NCBI RefSeq assembly: GCF_009647605.1
Contig: NZ_WJIF01000004.1
Location: 62,001 to 126,000, forward strand
DNA length: 64,000 nt
Direction: 5' to 3'
Source: Agromyces agglutinans
GTDB lineage: Bacteria > Actinomycetota > Actinomycetes > Actinomycetales > Microbacteriaceae
Shown: one piece after another, positions 16,581-25,125 of the stretch
How the letters are laid out: every line of letters begins with the position of its first letter
How positions within the stretch are numbered: position 1 is the stretch's first letter
Position numbers and translations under genes: made by a program
Notes under the pieces: model-generated
The model's database searches: none
What the model was told of the DNA's origin: nothing
What the model saw: only the letters and a program-made list of their open reading frames with translations

Positions 16581-18179
16581 ATGCCCAGCACGCGTGACGC
16601 CCTCGAGCAGCTCCGCTCGATGCTCGCGCGCGAGCTGGAGTTCGACCGGCCGGCACGATGCACCGATGACGAACTGCTCGCCGAGCTGGGGACGCTCGAG
16701 GCGGTGGGCCGGCTCGTCGATGCGCATCGGTCTGCGTACGCCGGCGAGGTCGCCGAGCGCTCTCGGGTCGAGCTCGGCGATGCACGGCTTTCTCGGCGGC
16801 GCGGGTGCCGATCGGCGGCCGAACTGATCGAACGGGTCACCCAAGTCTCAGGGAGCGAGGCCCGGCGCCGCATCGCGCTCGGCGAAGCAACCCGAGCTCG
16901 AACCGGGCTGCGCGGCGACCCCGCGCCGGCGCGGTATCCGGCGATCGCGGCCGCCCTCGCGACGGGTGACCTGGGGGTCGATGCCGCGGCATCCGTGATT
17001 CGCGAACTCGAGCCTGCGCGACCGGTGGCCGATCCGTCGGCGTTCGCGGCCGCCGAGCGCGCGCTCGTCGACGAGGCGATCGCTGCCGGCGAGAGCCCGG
17101 TGCGGTGCACGGCCGACGAGCTGCGGGTGCAGGCGCAGGCGTGGTCGACGTTGCTCGACCAAGACGGTCGCGAACCCGACGACGAACGCGCGATGCGCCG
17201 CCGGGGGCTGCGACTCGGGCGTGCGCGTGGCGGACTCGTGCCGCTCGCGGGCGAGCTCATGCCCGAGGTCGCGGCGCAACTGCGGCGGCTCTTCGACGCG
17301 TACCTCTCACCGCGATCGGGGCTCGGGTTTCAGACGGCGGAAGAGCGGGCTGAGTCGGCTGGGCGCGGCGCGGGCGCCGGGGAGCAGCGCACGGCCGACC
17401 AGCAGCGGCACGACGTGCTCGCCGCGGCGCTCGACAGTGCGGCCCGGTCGGGCGAGCATCCGTCGATCGGCGGAGCCCCGCCGACGGTGCTGGTGAGCGT
17501 GCGCGCCGCAGATCTTCGCGGCGGGGGTGGGCGTGGCGGGGGCGGCGACGGGCGTGGCGAGCGCGACGAGGGCGGCGGGCGTGGGGGCGGCGGCGACGAC
17601 GGGCGTGGCGAGCGCGACGAGGGCGGCGGGCGTGGGGGCGGCGGCGACCTTCGTGGCGGCGACGACCGGCATGGCGGGCGTGACGGGGTCGGCGGCCGCG
17701 GCGTCGCGTATGCCGAAGGCGTGGATGCGCCCATCTCGCTGCGCGCGGTGCGCCGCATGATCTGCACGGGCGGCACGCAGTCGGTCGTGTTCGACGACGC
17801 GGGCCGACTGATCGCGCTCGGCTCGCCCGAGCGGTGCTTCACGCCGCATCAGCGTCGCGCGATCACCGTTCGCGATGGCGGATGCATCATCCCGGGCTGT
17901 TCGGTGCCTGCCGCGTGGTGCGAGATCCACCACGTCGTGCCCGACGCGGCGGGCGGCGCGACCCACCCCGACAACGGGGTGCTGCTGTGCTGGTTCCACC
18001 ACCGCAGCATCGACACGTCGGGGTGGGGCATCCGCATGATACGGGGCGTGCCGCACGTGCGCCCGCCCGCTTGGCTCGACCCCGGCGGCGGCTGGCGGCC
18101 GTCCACGAAGTCGCCGACGCGGTTGGCCGATCGGCGGGAACGCGAGGCGGCGCGCGCTCGCGGGGCGCCCGCGGCGTGA
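16581..18179 (+). CDS. DUF222 / HNH endonuclease-domain protein (13E12-type)
   Basis: 532 aa. A DUF222-type helical region covers about residues 10-360. The C-terminal HNH motif is visible as CIIPGCSVPAAWCEIHHV, then HPDNGVLLCWFHH; it has the Cys pairs and catalytic-type His residues. Such genes are multicopy in actinobacteria and often linked to mobile elements, but their role is unproven. At about 315-370 the protein has an Arg/Gly/Asp-rich low-complexity insert built from a 51-base unit repeated twice (starting 17547 and 17598). This probably arose by slippage and links the two domains. The ATG at 16581 fits the family N-terminus. Confidence 0.88.
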   Translation: MPSTRDALEQLRSMLARELEFDRPARCTDDELLAELGTLEAVGRLVDAHRSAYAGEVAERSRVELGDARLSRRRGCRSAAELIERVTQVSGSEARRRIALGEATRARTGLRGDPAPARYPAIAAALATGDLGVDAAASVIRELEPARPVADPSAFAAAERALVDEAIAAGESPVRCTADELRVQAQAWSTLLDQDGREPDDERAMRRRGLRLGRARGGLVPLAGELMPEVAAQLRRLFDAYLSPRSGLGFQTAEERAESAGRGAGAGEQRTADQQRHDVLAAALDSAARSGEHPSIGGAPPTVLVSVRAADLRGGGGRGGGGDGRGERDEGGGRGGGGDDGRGERDEGGGRGGGGDLRGGDDRHGGRDGVGGRGVAYAEGVDAPISLRAVRRMICTGGTQSVVFDDAGRLIALGSPERCFTPHQRRAITVRDGGCIIPGCSVPAAWCEIHHVVPDAAGGATHPDNGVLLCWFHHRSIDTSGWGIRMIRGVPHVRPPAWLDPGGGWRPSTKSPTRLADRREREAARARGAPAA

Positions 18180-18202
18180 GGCGAGCGGGGCGCCGCGCGA
18201 GA

Positions 18203-18583
18203 TCACGCCTCGGGCGGAGCCTCCTGGAGGGCGCGCACCTCGATGCGACCCTGCAGCGCGGCTGAGGCGCGGGCGGCCCACTCGACCGCCTCGTCTTCGC
18301 CCGACGCCTCGATCACCCAGAAGCCGCCGACGTACGACGGAGCCTCGACGAACGGCTCGTCGAGCACCTTCGGCTCGCCCGACGAGGCATCCACCGTCTT
18401 CGCGGTCGACGGCGGATAGAGGCCGCCGGCGAAGACGAACGAGCCCGCGTCCTTGAGTGCGGTGTTGAACGCGTCGACCGCGGCGATCACGGCCTCGAAG
18501 TCGGCAGGGTCGGCCTCCTGCATCGACGCCATGGTGGGCTCGTCGGCGGAGTCGTGGGGCACGGTGAGGAAGTACTGCGGCAT
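18203..18583 (-). CDS. YCII/DGPF-domain protein
   Basis: 126 aa from the ATG at 18583, which has GAAAGGA at good spacing. The N-terminus MPQYFLTVPHD and the central FVFAGGLYPP and GGFWVIEASGEDEAVEWA segments match the ferredoxin-like YCII/DGPF fold that in actinobacteria often sits beside ECF sigma factors. No sigma gene is adjacent here. Enzymatic function is not established for the family. It is convergent with the DUF222 gene. Confidence 0.75.
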   Translation of the reverse strand: MPQYFLTVPHDSADEPTMASMQEADPADFEAVIAAVDAFNTALKDAGSFVFAGGLYPPSTAKTVDASSGEPKVLDEPFVEAPSYVGGFWVIEASGEDEAVEWAARASAALQGRIEVRALQEAPPEA

Positions 18584-18870
18584 CGGTTCGATCCTTTCGT
18601 GACGGGGCGGCCGTTCGGCTGCCCTCACTCATGCGTCGAACGGGAATCGCCGAAATCGACAGAGCGTCGACAGGGCGTCGACTCTGCACGACTCTGCATC
18701 GACTCTCCACAGCATCCGGCTCGTGGCGGTCGCAGGGGTCTGCGGGCCGATAGCATCGGGACTCGGTGTCGACGCCGCCGCTGTGTACGACGACCATCCA
18801 CCGCTTCCCTTGGCAGGCCGCTTCGCGGTCCGCGTTCCGCATGCCCGCGGACCATCCTGATCGGAGCCTC

Positions 18871-19734
18871 GTGTCCTCCTATGACCCACCCCAGCAGCCG
18901 GCAGCGCCGGTGACCGACCCCGCGGCAGGGCACGCACAGCCCGGGTACGCGCAGCCCGGGTACGCGCAGCCCGGGTACGCGCAGCCCGGCTACGAACAGT
19001 CCGGCTACGAGCAGCCCGGTGCGCAGCAGCCCGCTGGAACCGAGAAGCGCGCACGCTGGGCGCTCCCGGTCGCGATCGTCGTCTCCGCCCTGCCGATCCT
19101 CGTGATCCCGCCGCTGTACGTGGCGATGATCGTCGCGAGCATCGCGCAGACGCAGGCCGCGATCGACGCGATCGACGACGAGTTCGCGGCGAGCGACGAG
19201 GGCACCACGGGCACCGACACGGACACGGGCACGGACGGCGGCGCCTCGACTGCGCTGCCCGTCGAGCTGCCGTTCGACGTCGAGCTCTCCGGTGCCGAGC
19301 TCTTCGTCGAGCAGACCTTCGACGACGCCGGATGGACGATCACGACCAAGGAGGGGCCGAGCTATCTCGGCTACGACAACCCGGCCGACGGCTGCACCGT
19401 CTGGTACGACTACGGCCCCCTCGACTCCACGGTCGACGTCTCGGCCGGCGACCGCCAGGCGAGCATCTCGCTCATCGAGTACCTCACGGGCACGGCGATC
19501 GACCCGACCGTCGTCGACGACTTCCAGTACACGACCGACGACTGGGTCGAGCAGGGCACGGCCGACGCCGTCATCACGGGCAGCGTTTCCGACGGCGTGT
19601 ACAGCGTGATGAGCACCCGTGCGTTCACGGGTCTCGGCCAAGGCGTGCTCGTGGCCGTGTCGTGCCCCGACCCGGCCGCGCTCGAGTCCACGCTCAACGA
19701 GATCCCCGACCTGCTCTCCATCGCGCTCTACTGA
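18871..19734 (+). CDS. Single-pass membrane protein with AQPGY repeats
   Basis: 287 aa from GTG 18871 (CGGAG upstream; the frame extends further 5' but without protein-like sequence). Residues 15-50 hold tandem AQPGY/EQPGY pentapeptides, encoded by near-identical 15-base units from about 18937. One membrane helix follows (about 60-90), then an acidic Thr/Asp/Gly linker and an extracytoplasmic domain (130-287) with conserved-looking Trp and Cys (CTVWYDYG, VAVSCPDP), which could form a disulfide. Function unknown. It ends 11 bases before the next gene, also a repeat-rich membrane protein, so the two are probably an operon. Confidence 0.75.
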   Translation: MSSYDPPQQPAAPVTDPAAGHAQPGYAQPGYAQPGYAQPGYEQSGYEQPGAQQPAGTEKRARWALPVAIVVSALPILVIPPLYVAMIVASIAQTQAAIDAIDDEFAASDEGTTGTDTDTGTDGGASTALPVELPFDVELSGAELFVEQTFDDAGWTITTKEGPSYLGYDNPADGCTVWYDYGPLDSTVDVSAGDRQASISLIEYLTGTAIDPTVVDDFQYTTDDWVEQGTADAVITGSVSDGVYSVMSTRAFTGLGQGVLVAVSCPDPAALESTLNEIPDLLSIALY

Positions 19735-19745
19735 AGGACACTCTG

Positions 19746-20876
19746 ATGCAGAACTACGATCCGACGCCGATCATCGGCCTGTCCATCGCGCTGTGGGGCT
19801 TCGTCTTCCTCTACGTCATCGCGGCCTACGTGCTGACGGGGCTCTTCCTCTCGAAGATCCTGCAGAAGACCGGCGCTGAAGGCTGGCCGGCCTGGGTGCC
19901 CGTCTACAACAACTGGCGCCTGCTCGAACTCGGCGGCCAGCCCGGATGGATCGCACTCCTCGCCTTCGTGCCCGTCGCCAACATCGTCTCGCTGGTGATG
20001 CTGATCATCGCGACCTTCCGCATCGGCAAGGGCTTCGGCAAGAGCGGCGGATGGGTCGCGCTCTACATCTTCCTTCCGTTGGTGTGGATGGCGTTGCTCG
20101 GCTACGGACGCACCGCGCCGTGGCAGCCCTACGTCGCGCCGAGCCCGTACGCTCCGGTCGGCGGCGGGTATGCCGGAACCGGCGCCTACCCGGGCGCCGC
20201 GGGCTACGCCGCAGTGCCGGTTCCGTCGCCGTATCCGGGGTATCACCTGGAGAACGGGCAGTGGGTGGCGGATGCCGCGCCGGTGGCTGGGCAGGCGGTT
20301 GCGGCTGAGCCGGCGCCGTATCCGGGGTATCACCTGCAGAACGGGCAGTGGGTGGCGGGTGCCGCGCCGGTGGCTGGGCCGGCGGTTGCGGCTGAGCCGG
20401 CGCCGTATCCGGGGTATCACCTGCAGAACGGGCAGTGGGTGGCGGGTGCCGCGCCGGTGGCTGGGCCGGCGGTTGCGGCTGAGCCGGCGCCGTATCCGGG
20501 GTATCACCTGCAGAACGGGCAGTGGGTGGCGGGTGCCGCGCCGGTGGCTGGGCCGGCGGTTGCGGCTGAGCCGGCGCCGTATCCGGGGTATCACCTGGAG
20601 AACGGGCAGTGGGTGCCCGATGCCGCTCCGGTGGCTGAGCAGGCGGTTGCGGCTGAGCCGTCGCCGTACCCGGGGGATCACCTGGAGAACGGGCAGTGGG
20701 TGCCGGATGCCGCGCCGGTGGCTGAGCAGGCGGTTGCGGCTGCGCCGTCGCCGTACCCGGGGGATCACCTGGAGAACGGGCAGTGGGTGCCCGACGCCGC
20801 TCCCGCGCAGGCGGCGCCCGCGCAGGCCGCGCCCGAGCAGAACCCGCAGGCGCAGTGGGGAGCCCCGCCGCAGTAG
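19746..20876 (+). CDS. DUF5684-like membrane protein with long C-terminal repeats
   Basis: 376 aa; AAGGA precedes the ATG. Residues 1-125 have three or four hydrophobic segments with GWPAWVPVYNNWRLLEL and AIIGYGRTAPW-type elements (here ALLGYGRTAPW), the pattern of DUF5684 signal-peptidase-neighbour proteins. Residues 162-360 consist of seven 29-residue repeats, each with PYPG(Y/D)HL(E/Q)NGQWV followed by an Ala/Pro/Val spacer. The motif resembles the short Trp-containing DUF2510-like segments found in actinobacterial membrane proteins. Repeat number probably varies between strains. The role is unknown. Confidence 0.75.
   Translation: MQNYDPTPIIGLSIALWGFVFLYVIAAYVLTGLFLSKILQKTGAEGWPAWVPVYNNWRLLELGGQPGWIALLAFVPVANIVSLVMLIIATFRIGKGFGKSGGWVALYIFLPLVWMALLGYGRTAPWQPYVAPSPYAPVGGGYAGTGAYPGAAGYAAVPVPSPYPGYHLENGQWVADAAPVAGQAVAAEPAPYPGYHLQNGQWVAGAAPVAGPAVAAEPAPYPGYHLQNGQWVAGAAPVAGPAVAAEPAPYPGYHLQNGQWVAGAAPVAGPAVAAEPAPYPGYHLENGQWVPDAAPVAEQAVAAEPSPYPGDHLENGQWVPDAAPVAEQAVAAAPSPYPGDHLENGQWVPDAAPAQAAPAQAAPEQNPQAQWGAPPQ
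20229..20815 (+). repeat. Coding tandem repeat, 87-bp unit, seven copies
   Basis: Units begin at 20229, 20316, 20403, 20490, 20577, 20664 and 20751, exactly 87 bases apart. Units 2-4 are almost identical and the outer ones are more diverged, the expected result of expansion in the middle. The unit is a multiple of three and stays in frame with the gene at 19746-20876. The last copy is shortened. Confidence 0.95.
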
Positions 20877-20919
20877 CGGCGGTACCCGGGTCGGGCGCGC
20901 GGCGCGCGTCAGGCCCGAG

Positions 20920-21234
20920 TCACTCGATCTGGTCGGTCGCGTCGAACGGTGGGTCGAAGTGCACCTGCTGCATCGTGGCGAGCGCCTCGGGCAGGAGGTG
21001 GTGGCGGGTCGTGGCATTGCACAGCGGTCGGCGCTCGCCCGGGCGGCGCTCGACGAACGAGCTGTGCGTCACCTCGTACACGGGGTCGGGGTCGAAGGCG
21101 GCGATCTCCAGGATGGTCACGTGGGTGATGCCGTTCGCACTGCGCACCGCCGTGCGGCTACCACCCGTGCGGAGGACCTCCTCGACCGGGGCGTCGGGGT
21201 CCTCGTTCAGGAACTCGAGTGGGGGCAGGAGCAT
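20920..21234 (-). CDS. Hypothetical protein
   Basis: 104 aa from the ATG at 21234; a longer frame upstream lacks protein-like composition. The sequence is soluble, with LNEDPDAPVEEVLRTGG near the start and VYEVTHSSFVERRPGE later. It resembles small uncharacterised actinobacterial proteins, but I recognise no domain. It is divergent from the Ogt gene, 145 bases away. Confidence 0.55.
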   Translation of the reverse strand: MLLPPLEFLNEDPDAPVEEVLRTGGSRTAVRSANGITHVTILEIAAFDPDPVYEVTHSSFVERRPGERRPLCNATTRHHLLPEALATMQQVHFDPPFDATDQIE

Positions 21235-21379
21235 GGGTCGGAGCCTACGACTCGACGGCGTCCGCCGAAAGGGGGACACGAGGCGGATTTCCGACCAGTG
21301 AGACTGCTGCTCGCATCGAGGTCCGATTCCCGCCACCGCTCGGGGCCCGACACCGCCGCGAGCGCGCGATGATGGAGTC

Positions 21380-21892
21380 ATGCCCACCCGCCACACCACG
21401 GTGACGACGACGATCGGCGACCTGCTCGTCGTCGCCGACGGCCCCGCGCTCACGGGCATCTACTTCCCCGGCCACTGGCATCCGCCCGCCGCCGGAACGA
21501 CCGGCGTCGAGGTCGACCCGCGCGCCGACGAGCTCTTCGTCGCCGCGGCCGCGCAGCTCCGCGACTACCTGGCCGGCTCGCGAACGGCGTTCGACCTGCC
21601 GACCGCGGCGGTCGGCGACGAGTTCCAGCACGCGGTGTGGGGGATGCTCCGCGAGATCCCGTTCGGCGAGACCACGACCTACGGCGCGCTCGCGGCCCGG
21701 CTCGGCGACCCGAACCTGGCCCGCCGCGTCGGCAACGCCGTCGGGCGCAACCCGCTCAGCATCGTCGTGCCCTGCCACCGCGTGCTCGGCGCGGGTGGTT
21801 CGCTCACCGGCTACGCCGGCGGCCTCGACCGCAAGCGCACGCTGCTCGAGCTCGAGGGCGCGGCGGCCGTGGCGCAGGCGCGGTTGTTCTGA
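21380..21892 (+). CDS. ogt: Methylated-DNA--protein-cysteine methyltransferase (Ogt type)
   Basis: 170 aa. It transfers methyl groups from O6-methylguanine to its own cysteine. The acceptor C132 is in PCHRV, preceded by the DNA-binding helix region TYGALAARLG and ARRVGNAVGRNP and followed by GYAGGLDRKRTLLELEG, all hallmarks of the family. The length is that of the single-domain Ogt/AGT form without an Ada regulatory domain. It is monocistronic, convergent with the RpiR-type regulator. Confidence 0.95.
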   Translation: MPTRHTTVTTTIGDLLVVADGPALTGIYFPGHWHPPAAGTTGVEVDPRADELFVAAAAQLRDYLAGSRTAFDLPTAAVGDEFQHAVWGMLREIPFGETTTYGALAARLGDPNLARRVGNAVGRNPLSIVVPCHRVLGAGGSLTGYAGGLDRKRTLLELEGAAAVAQARLF

Positions 21893-21910
21893 TCGGAGTC
21901 GGTGCCGAAG

Positions 21911-21934
21911 CCGGAGCCGGAGCCGGAGCCGGAG
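21911..21934. repeat. Hexamer microsatellite (CCGGAG)4
   Basis: Four perfect CCGGAG units in the 114-base gap between convergent genes, flanked by degenerate GCCGGTGCCG words to about 21990. Probably replication slippage; no function is evident. Confidence 0.7.
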
Positions 21935-22006
21935 CCGACATCGGCGCCGGCAACGGACCGGAGTCGGTGCCGTTGCCGAGTGCCGGTGCCGGAAGCCCGT
22001 GCCGGG

Positions 22007-22879
22007 TCAGCTCGACGGGCCGATGCGGTGGTCCTGCACCGCGGCGTAGGTGCGCAGCAACAGGTCGCCCGCGTCGGCGAACCCCTGCTGCACGAGGCGC
22101 ACGAGGATGAAGTCGACGATGGCCATCTGCGCCAGGCGGCTCGACATCGCGCCGGTGCGGATGCCCGACTCGCGCGCCGAGGTCGTGAGCACGTGGTCGG
22201 CGATCCGGCCGACGGGGGAGTCGGGGTGGTTCGTGATGGCGACGGTGACGGCTCCGCGGTCGCGCGCGAGCGCCAGCAGCTGGTCGGTCTCGAGGGTCTG
22301 CCCGCTGTGGGAGATGCCGATGGCCACGCTGCCCGGCGTCGTGATCGCGACCGACGTCAGCGCGAGGTGCGCGTCCGACCAGCAGAAGCCCGGGATGCCG
22401 ATGCGGTGCAGTTTCAACTGCAGGTCTTGCGCGGTGAGTCCGCTCGAACCCGCACCGAAGATGTCGATGCGCGGCGCCGATCGGATGGCATCGACCACGG
22501 CGTCGAGTGCGACCAGGTCGATGCCGCGCGCCGTCTCCTCGATGGCCCGCGCCTCTTGATACGCGACCTTGGTGACGACGTCGAGTGCGGAGTCGGCCGG
22601 CGAGATCTCGGCGTCGTCGACGCGGAAGAGCTCGCGCTGGGCCGCCTCGCGGCTGTTCGCGGCGGCCACCGCGATGCGGAACTCCTTGTATCCGGCGAAT
22701 CCCGCCGCCCGGCACATGCGCGCGACGCTCGCCGGCGACGTGTCGCAGGCCTCGGCGAGCTGGGTGATGGTCGACGTCACCACGAGCGAGGGGTGCTCGA
22801 TGATCGCCTCGGCGATGCGCCGCTCGGCCTTGCTGAGCGAAGGCAGGCGCTGGCGGAGGGCGACGAACACATCGGTCAT
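22007..22879 (-). CDS. RpiR-family transcriptional regulator (MurR-like)
   Basis: 290 aa. The N-terminal RpiR helix-turn-helix spans residues 1-77 (LSKAERRIAEAIIEHP, then ITQLAEACDTSPASVARMCR). The C-terminal SIS sugar-phosphate domain covers about 125-255 (IDIFGAGSSGLTAQDLQLKL and IGISHSGQTLET). RpiR/SIS proteins sense phosphosugars. Next to murQ the natural ligand is N-acetylmuramate 6-phosphate, as for E. coli MurR. The start overlaps the stop of the upstream serine hydrolase gene (ATGA), and the pair is divergent from murQ, so it probably controls both arms from the region 23995-24088. Confidence 0.88.
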   Translation of the reverse strand: MTDVFVALRQRLPSLSKAERRIAEAIIEHPSLVVTSTITQLAEACDTSPASVARMCRAAGFAGYKEFRIAVAAANSREAAQRELFRVDDAEISPADSALDVVTKVAYQEARAIEETARGIDLVALDAVVDAIRSAPRIDIFGAGSSGLTAQDLQLKLHRIGIPGFCWSDAHLALTSVAITTPGSVAIGISHSGQTLETDQLLALARDRGAVTVAITNHPDSPVGRIADHVLTTSARESGIRTGAMSSRLAQMAIVDFILVRLVQQGFADAGDLLLRTYAAVQDHRIGPSS

Positions 22880-23994
22880 GGCTGCTCTCCGAGACGTGCT
22901 GCGGCATCGATCACGCGGCCGCGCAACGCGAGCAGCTCAGTCGACGACCGGGTCGGGTGGACGCGGTTCGTGAGGAATACTATCGAGCGTCGGCCGCCCG
23001 GCTCGGTGACGAACGCGGTGCCGGTGAAGCCCGAGTGACCGGCGGTCGTGCGTCCGAGTCCGCGCATCCACTCGTCATCGAGTCGCGGCCCGAGCGCCTG
23101 CCGGTAGGCGGGCTCCTCGGGTTCACCGTCGCCCTCACTCGAGCCGGGCAGTGGGCGTGGTGAGGTGAGCGCCGCGACGACCGGCTCGGGCAGGACGCGT
23201 TCGCCGCCGAGGAGACCGCCCGTGCGCAGCGCCTCGGCGAACCGCAGCAGGTCGCGAGCGGTGCCGAACAGCCCGGCGTTGCCGCTCACTCCGCCGAGTG
23301 CCCACGCGGTCTCATCGTGCACCTCGCCCTGCACCATTCCGCGCCCGGGCTGGGACTCGGTCGCGGCGATCGACGTCCGGAGCCCGGCGCCGGGGCGGTA
23401 TCCAGTGTCCGCCATGCCGAGCGGGTCGAGCACTCGCGCCCGGACGACCTCGGCGAGCGGAGCCTGCGCGATCGCCTCGAGGGCGAATCCGGCCCAGATG
23501 TAGCCGACGCACGAGTAGCGGTGCAGGCTGCCGGGCGGGGCATCCGGTCTCGCGTCGCGGCGGAACCGGATCCCACCCGGATCGGGCGCGCGATCGAGCC
23601 ATTCGGCCGGGAACCCGGCGGTGTGATCGAGCAGCCGCCCGAGGGTGAGGTCGCGATGCCGCGACCCGGCGTCGTCGGCGAACTCGGGGAGCACCTGGGC
23701 GACGGGCAGGTCGACGTCGAGCGACCGGGCATGGAGTTCGGCCAGCAGCGCCGCGGCGACGAGGGGCTTGGTGATCGACGCGAGGTCGAACCGCGTCGAC
23801 GCGGTGACGGCCGGTCCCGGGCGTCGCGCGGGCACGCCGGGAGCGTCCCAGGCACGTGTCGTGCCGACGTGGTGCTCGAGCACGACGGCGCCGTCGACGG
23901 CGACGATCGCGCTCGCCGCGGTGAACGCGCCACGTCTCGAAGCCTCGTCGATGAGGCGGATCACGGCCGCGTCGGAGGCGGATGTTTCCTGCAT
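22876..23994 (-). CDS. Beta-lactamase-fold serine hydrolase (class C / YbbE-like)
   Basis: 372 aa from the ATG at 23994. A TTG at 24012 has the better ribosome binding site (GAGGGA) and would add six residues, so the start is uncertain. Catalytic motifs of the serine beta-lactamase/PBP family are present: S73-I-T-K76, Tyr-Ser-Cys in RYSCVGY, and HSG in TAGHSGFTG. No signal peptide is visible. In Bacillus subtilis a similar protein is encoded in the murQ-murR-murP recycling cluster, which supports a role in trimming muropeptides or muramyl-containing fragments. Cotranscribed with the RpiR regulator. Confidence 0.85.
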   Translation of the reverse strand: MQETSASDAAVIRLIDEASRRGAFTAASAIVAVDGAVVLEHHVGTTRAWDAPGVPARRPGPAVTASTRFDLASITKPLVAAALLAELHARSLDVDLPVAQVLPEFADDAGSRHRDLTLGRLLDHTAGFPAEWLDRAPDPGGIRFRRDARPDAPPGSLHRYSCVGYIWAGFALEAIAQAPLAEVVRARVLDPLGMADTGYRPGAGLRTSIAATESQPGRGMVQGEVHDETAWALGGVSGNAGLFGTARDLLRFAEALRTGGLLGGERVLPEPVVAALTSPRPLPGSSEGDGEPEEPAYRQALGPRLDDEWMRGLGRTTAGHSGFTGTAFVTEPGGRRSIVFLTNRVHPTRSSTELLALRGRVIDAAARLGEQP

Positions 23995-24088
23995 GTGAAA
24001 AAAATAACCCAAGAACTTCCCTCACGTGACACTTTTGTACATACTGGGGTTCGCACCCAGCCCGAAGACGCGAAGGACTGCCGGCACG
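23995..24088. promoter_or_regulatory. Divergent promoter/operator region of the MurNAc locus
   Basis: 94 bases between the divergent hydrolase and murQ genes. It contains the only strong A-tract in the area (TGAAAAAAATAACC at 23995-24008), striking in such GC-rich DNA, and GTACATAC near 24037. It must hold both promoters and is the likeliest binding site for the adjacent RpiR regulator. I could not assign exact -35/-10 elements. Confidence 0.5.
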
Positions 24089-25027
24089 ATGCCCACCCCG
24101 CACCAGACGATCGATCGCTCCTCCGACGACGACCAGCTCTCGTCGCCCACCGAGCAGCGCCTCGAGGCCTCGACCGGACTCGACGCCCTGCCGAGCGTCG
24201 AGGTGCTGCGGCTGATGAACGACCAGGATCGCGTCGCGGTCGACGCCGTGGCCGCGGTGCTCCCGCAACTCGCCGACCTCGTCGACCTCGCGGCCGAGCG
24301 CTTCCGCCGCGGCGGCGTCGTGCACTACTTCGGCGCGGGTACCTCGGGCCGGCTGGGCGTGCTCGACGCGGCCGAACTCCTGCCGACGTTCAACCTCGAG
24401 GCCGGGCGCGTCGTCGCCCATATCGCCGGGGGGCAGGCCGCGCTCGTGAACGCGGTCGAGGATGCCGAGGATTCCGAGGCCGAAGGCCGGCTCGCCGCCG
24501 CGCGACTCGGCCCCGACGACGTCGCCATCGGCCTCGCCGCGAGCGGCAACACGCCGTACGTCGGGGGTGCCCTCGCCGCCGCCCGTGAGGCGGGCGCCCA
24601 CACCGTGCTCGTCTCGAGCAACCCGCGCGCCCGCGTCGCCGAGCACGCCGACACCGACATCGTCCTCGACACCGGAGCCGAGGTGCTCACCGGGTCCACC
24701 CGGCTCAAGGCGGCGACGGCCGAGAAGCTCGTGCTCAACGGCTTCTCGACGGCCCTGATGGTCGCCGTCGGCCGCACGTGGTCGAACCTCATGGTCTCGG
24801 TCGTCGCGACCAACGAGAAGCTGCGGCACCGCACGGTCCGCATCCTCCGAGACGCCGCCGGCGTCGACGAGGCCACCGCACGGACCCTCCTCGCCGAGGC
24901 CGACGGCGAGCTCAAGACCGCCATCGTCACGGCGCTGTCGGCCGTGTCCGTCGGCGAGGCGCGCGACCTGCTCGCCGCGCACGCCGGCTCCGTCCGCGAC
25001 GCACTCGCCGCGGCATCCGCCCCCTGA
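24089..25027 (+). CDS. murQ: N-acetylmuramic acid 6-phosphate etherase
   Basis: 312 aa from the ATG at 24089 (AAGGA upstream). It removes D-lactate from MurNAc 6-phosphate to give GlcNAc 6-phosphate in peptidoglycan recycling. The family hallmark GAGTSGRLGVLDAAE is at residues 82-96, followed by the etherase loop NAVEDAEDSEAEG and a second SIS strand GLAASGNTPYVGGAL. KAATAEKLVLNGFSTALMV closes the core. The length is standard. It is the first gene of an operon with an ABC importer and a sugar kinase. Since the importer is not a PTS, the substrate must be phosphorylated inside the cell, which the last gene (28346) can do. Confidence 0.96.
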   Translation: MPTPHQTIDRSSDDDQLSSPTEQRLEASTGLDALPSVEVLRLMNDQDRVAVDAVAAVLPQLADLVDLAAERFRRGGVVHYFGAGTSGRLGVLDAAELLPTFNLEAGRVVAHIAGGQAALVNAVEDAEDSEAEGRLAAARLGPDDVAIGLAASGNTPYVGGALAAAREAGAHTVLVSSNPRARVAEHADTDIVLDTGAEVLTGSTRLKAATAEKLVLNGFSTALMVAVGRTWSNLMVSVVATNEKLRHRTVRILRDAAGVDEATARTLLAEADGELKTAIVTALSAVSVGEARDLLAAHAGSVRDALAAASAP

Positions 25028-25125
25028 TCGCACCACCGCGCCGCGTTCGCCGCGCCGCACCGGCACAGCCACCGCACCACCGGCGCACCACCACTGCAGC
25101 ACCACCCACACAGAAGGAGAAAACG

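Noticed and set aside
18666-18716. CGACTCTGCA-type short repeats before the gene at 18871
   Set aside because: Only two or three imperfect copies, no symmetry and no match to the CTTGTCGA family beyond GTCGAC.
20229-20815. Regular repeats resembling a CRISPR array
   Set aside because: The unit is 87 bases with no unique spacers and is in frame with a coding sequence; no cas genes.
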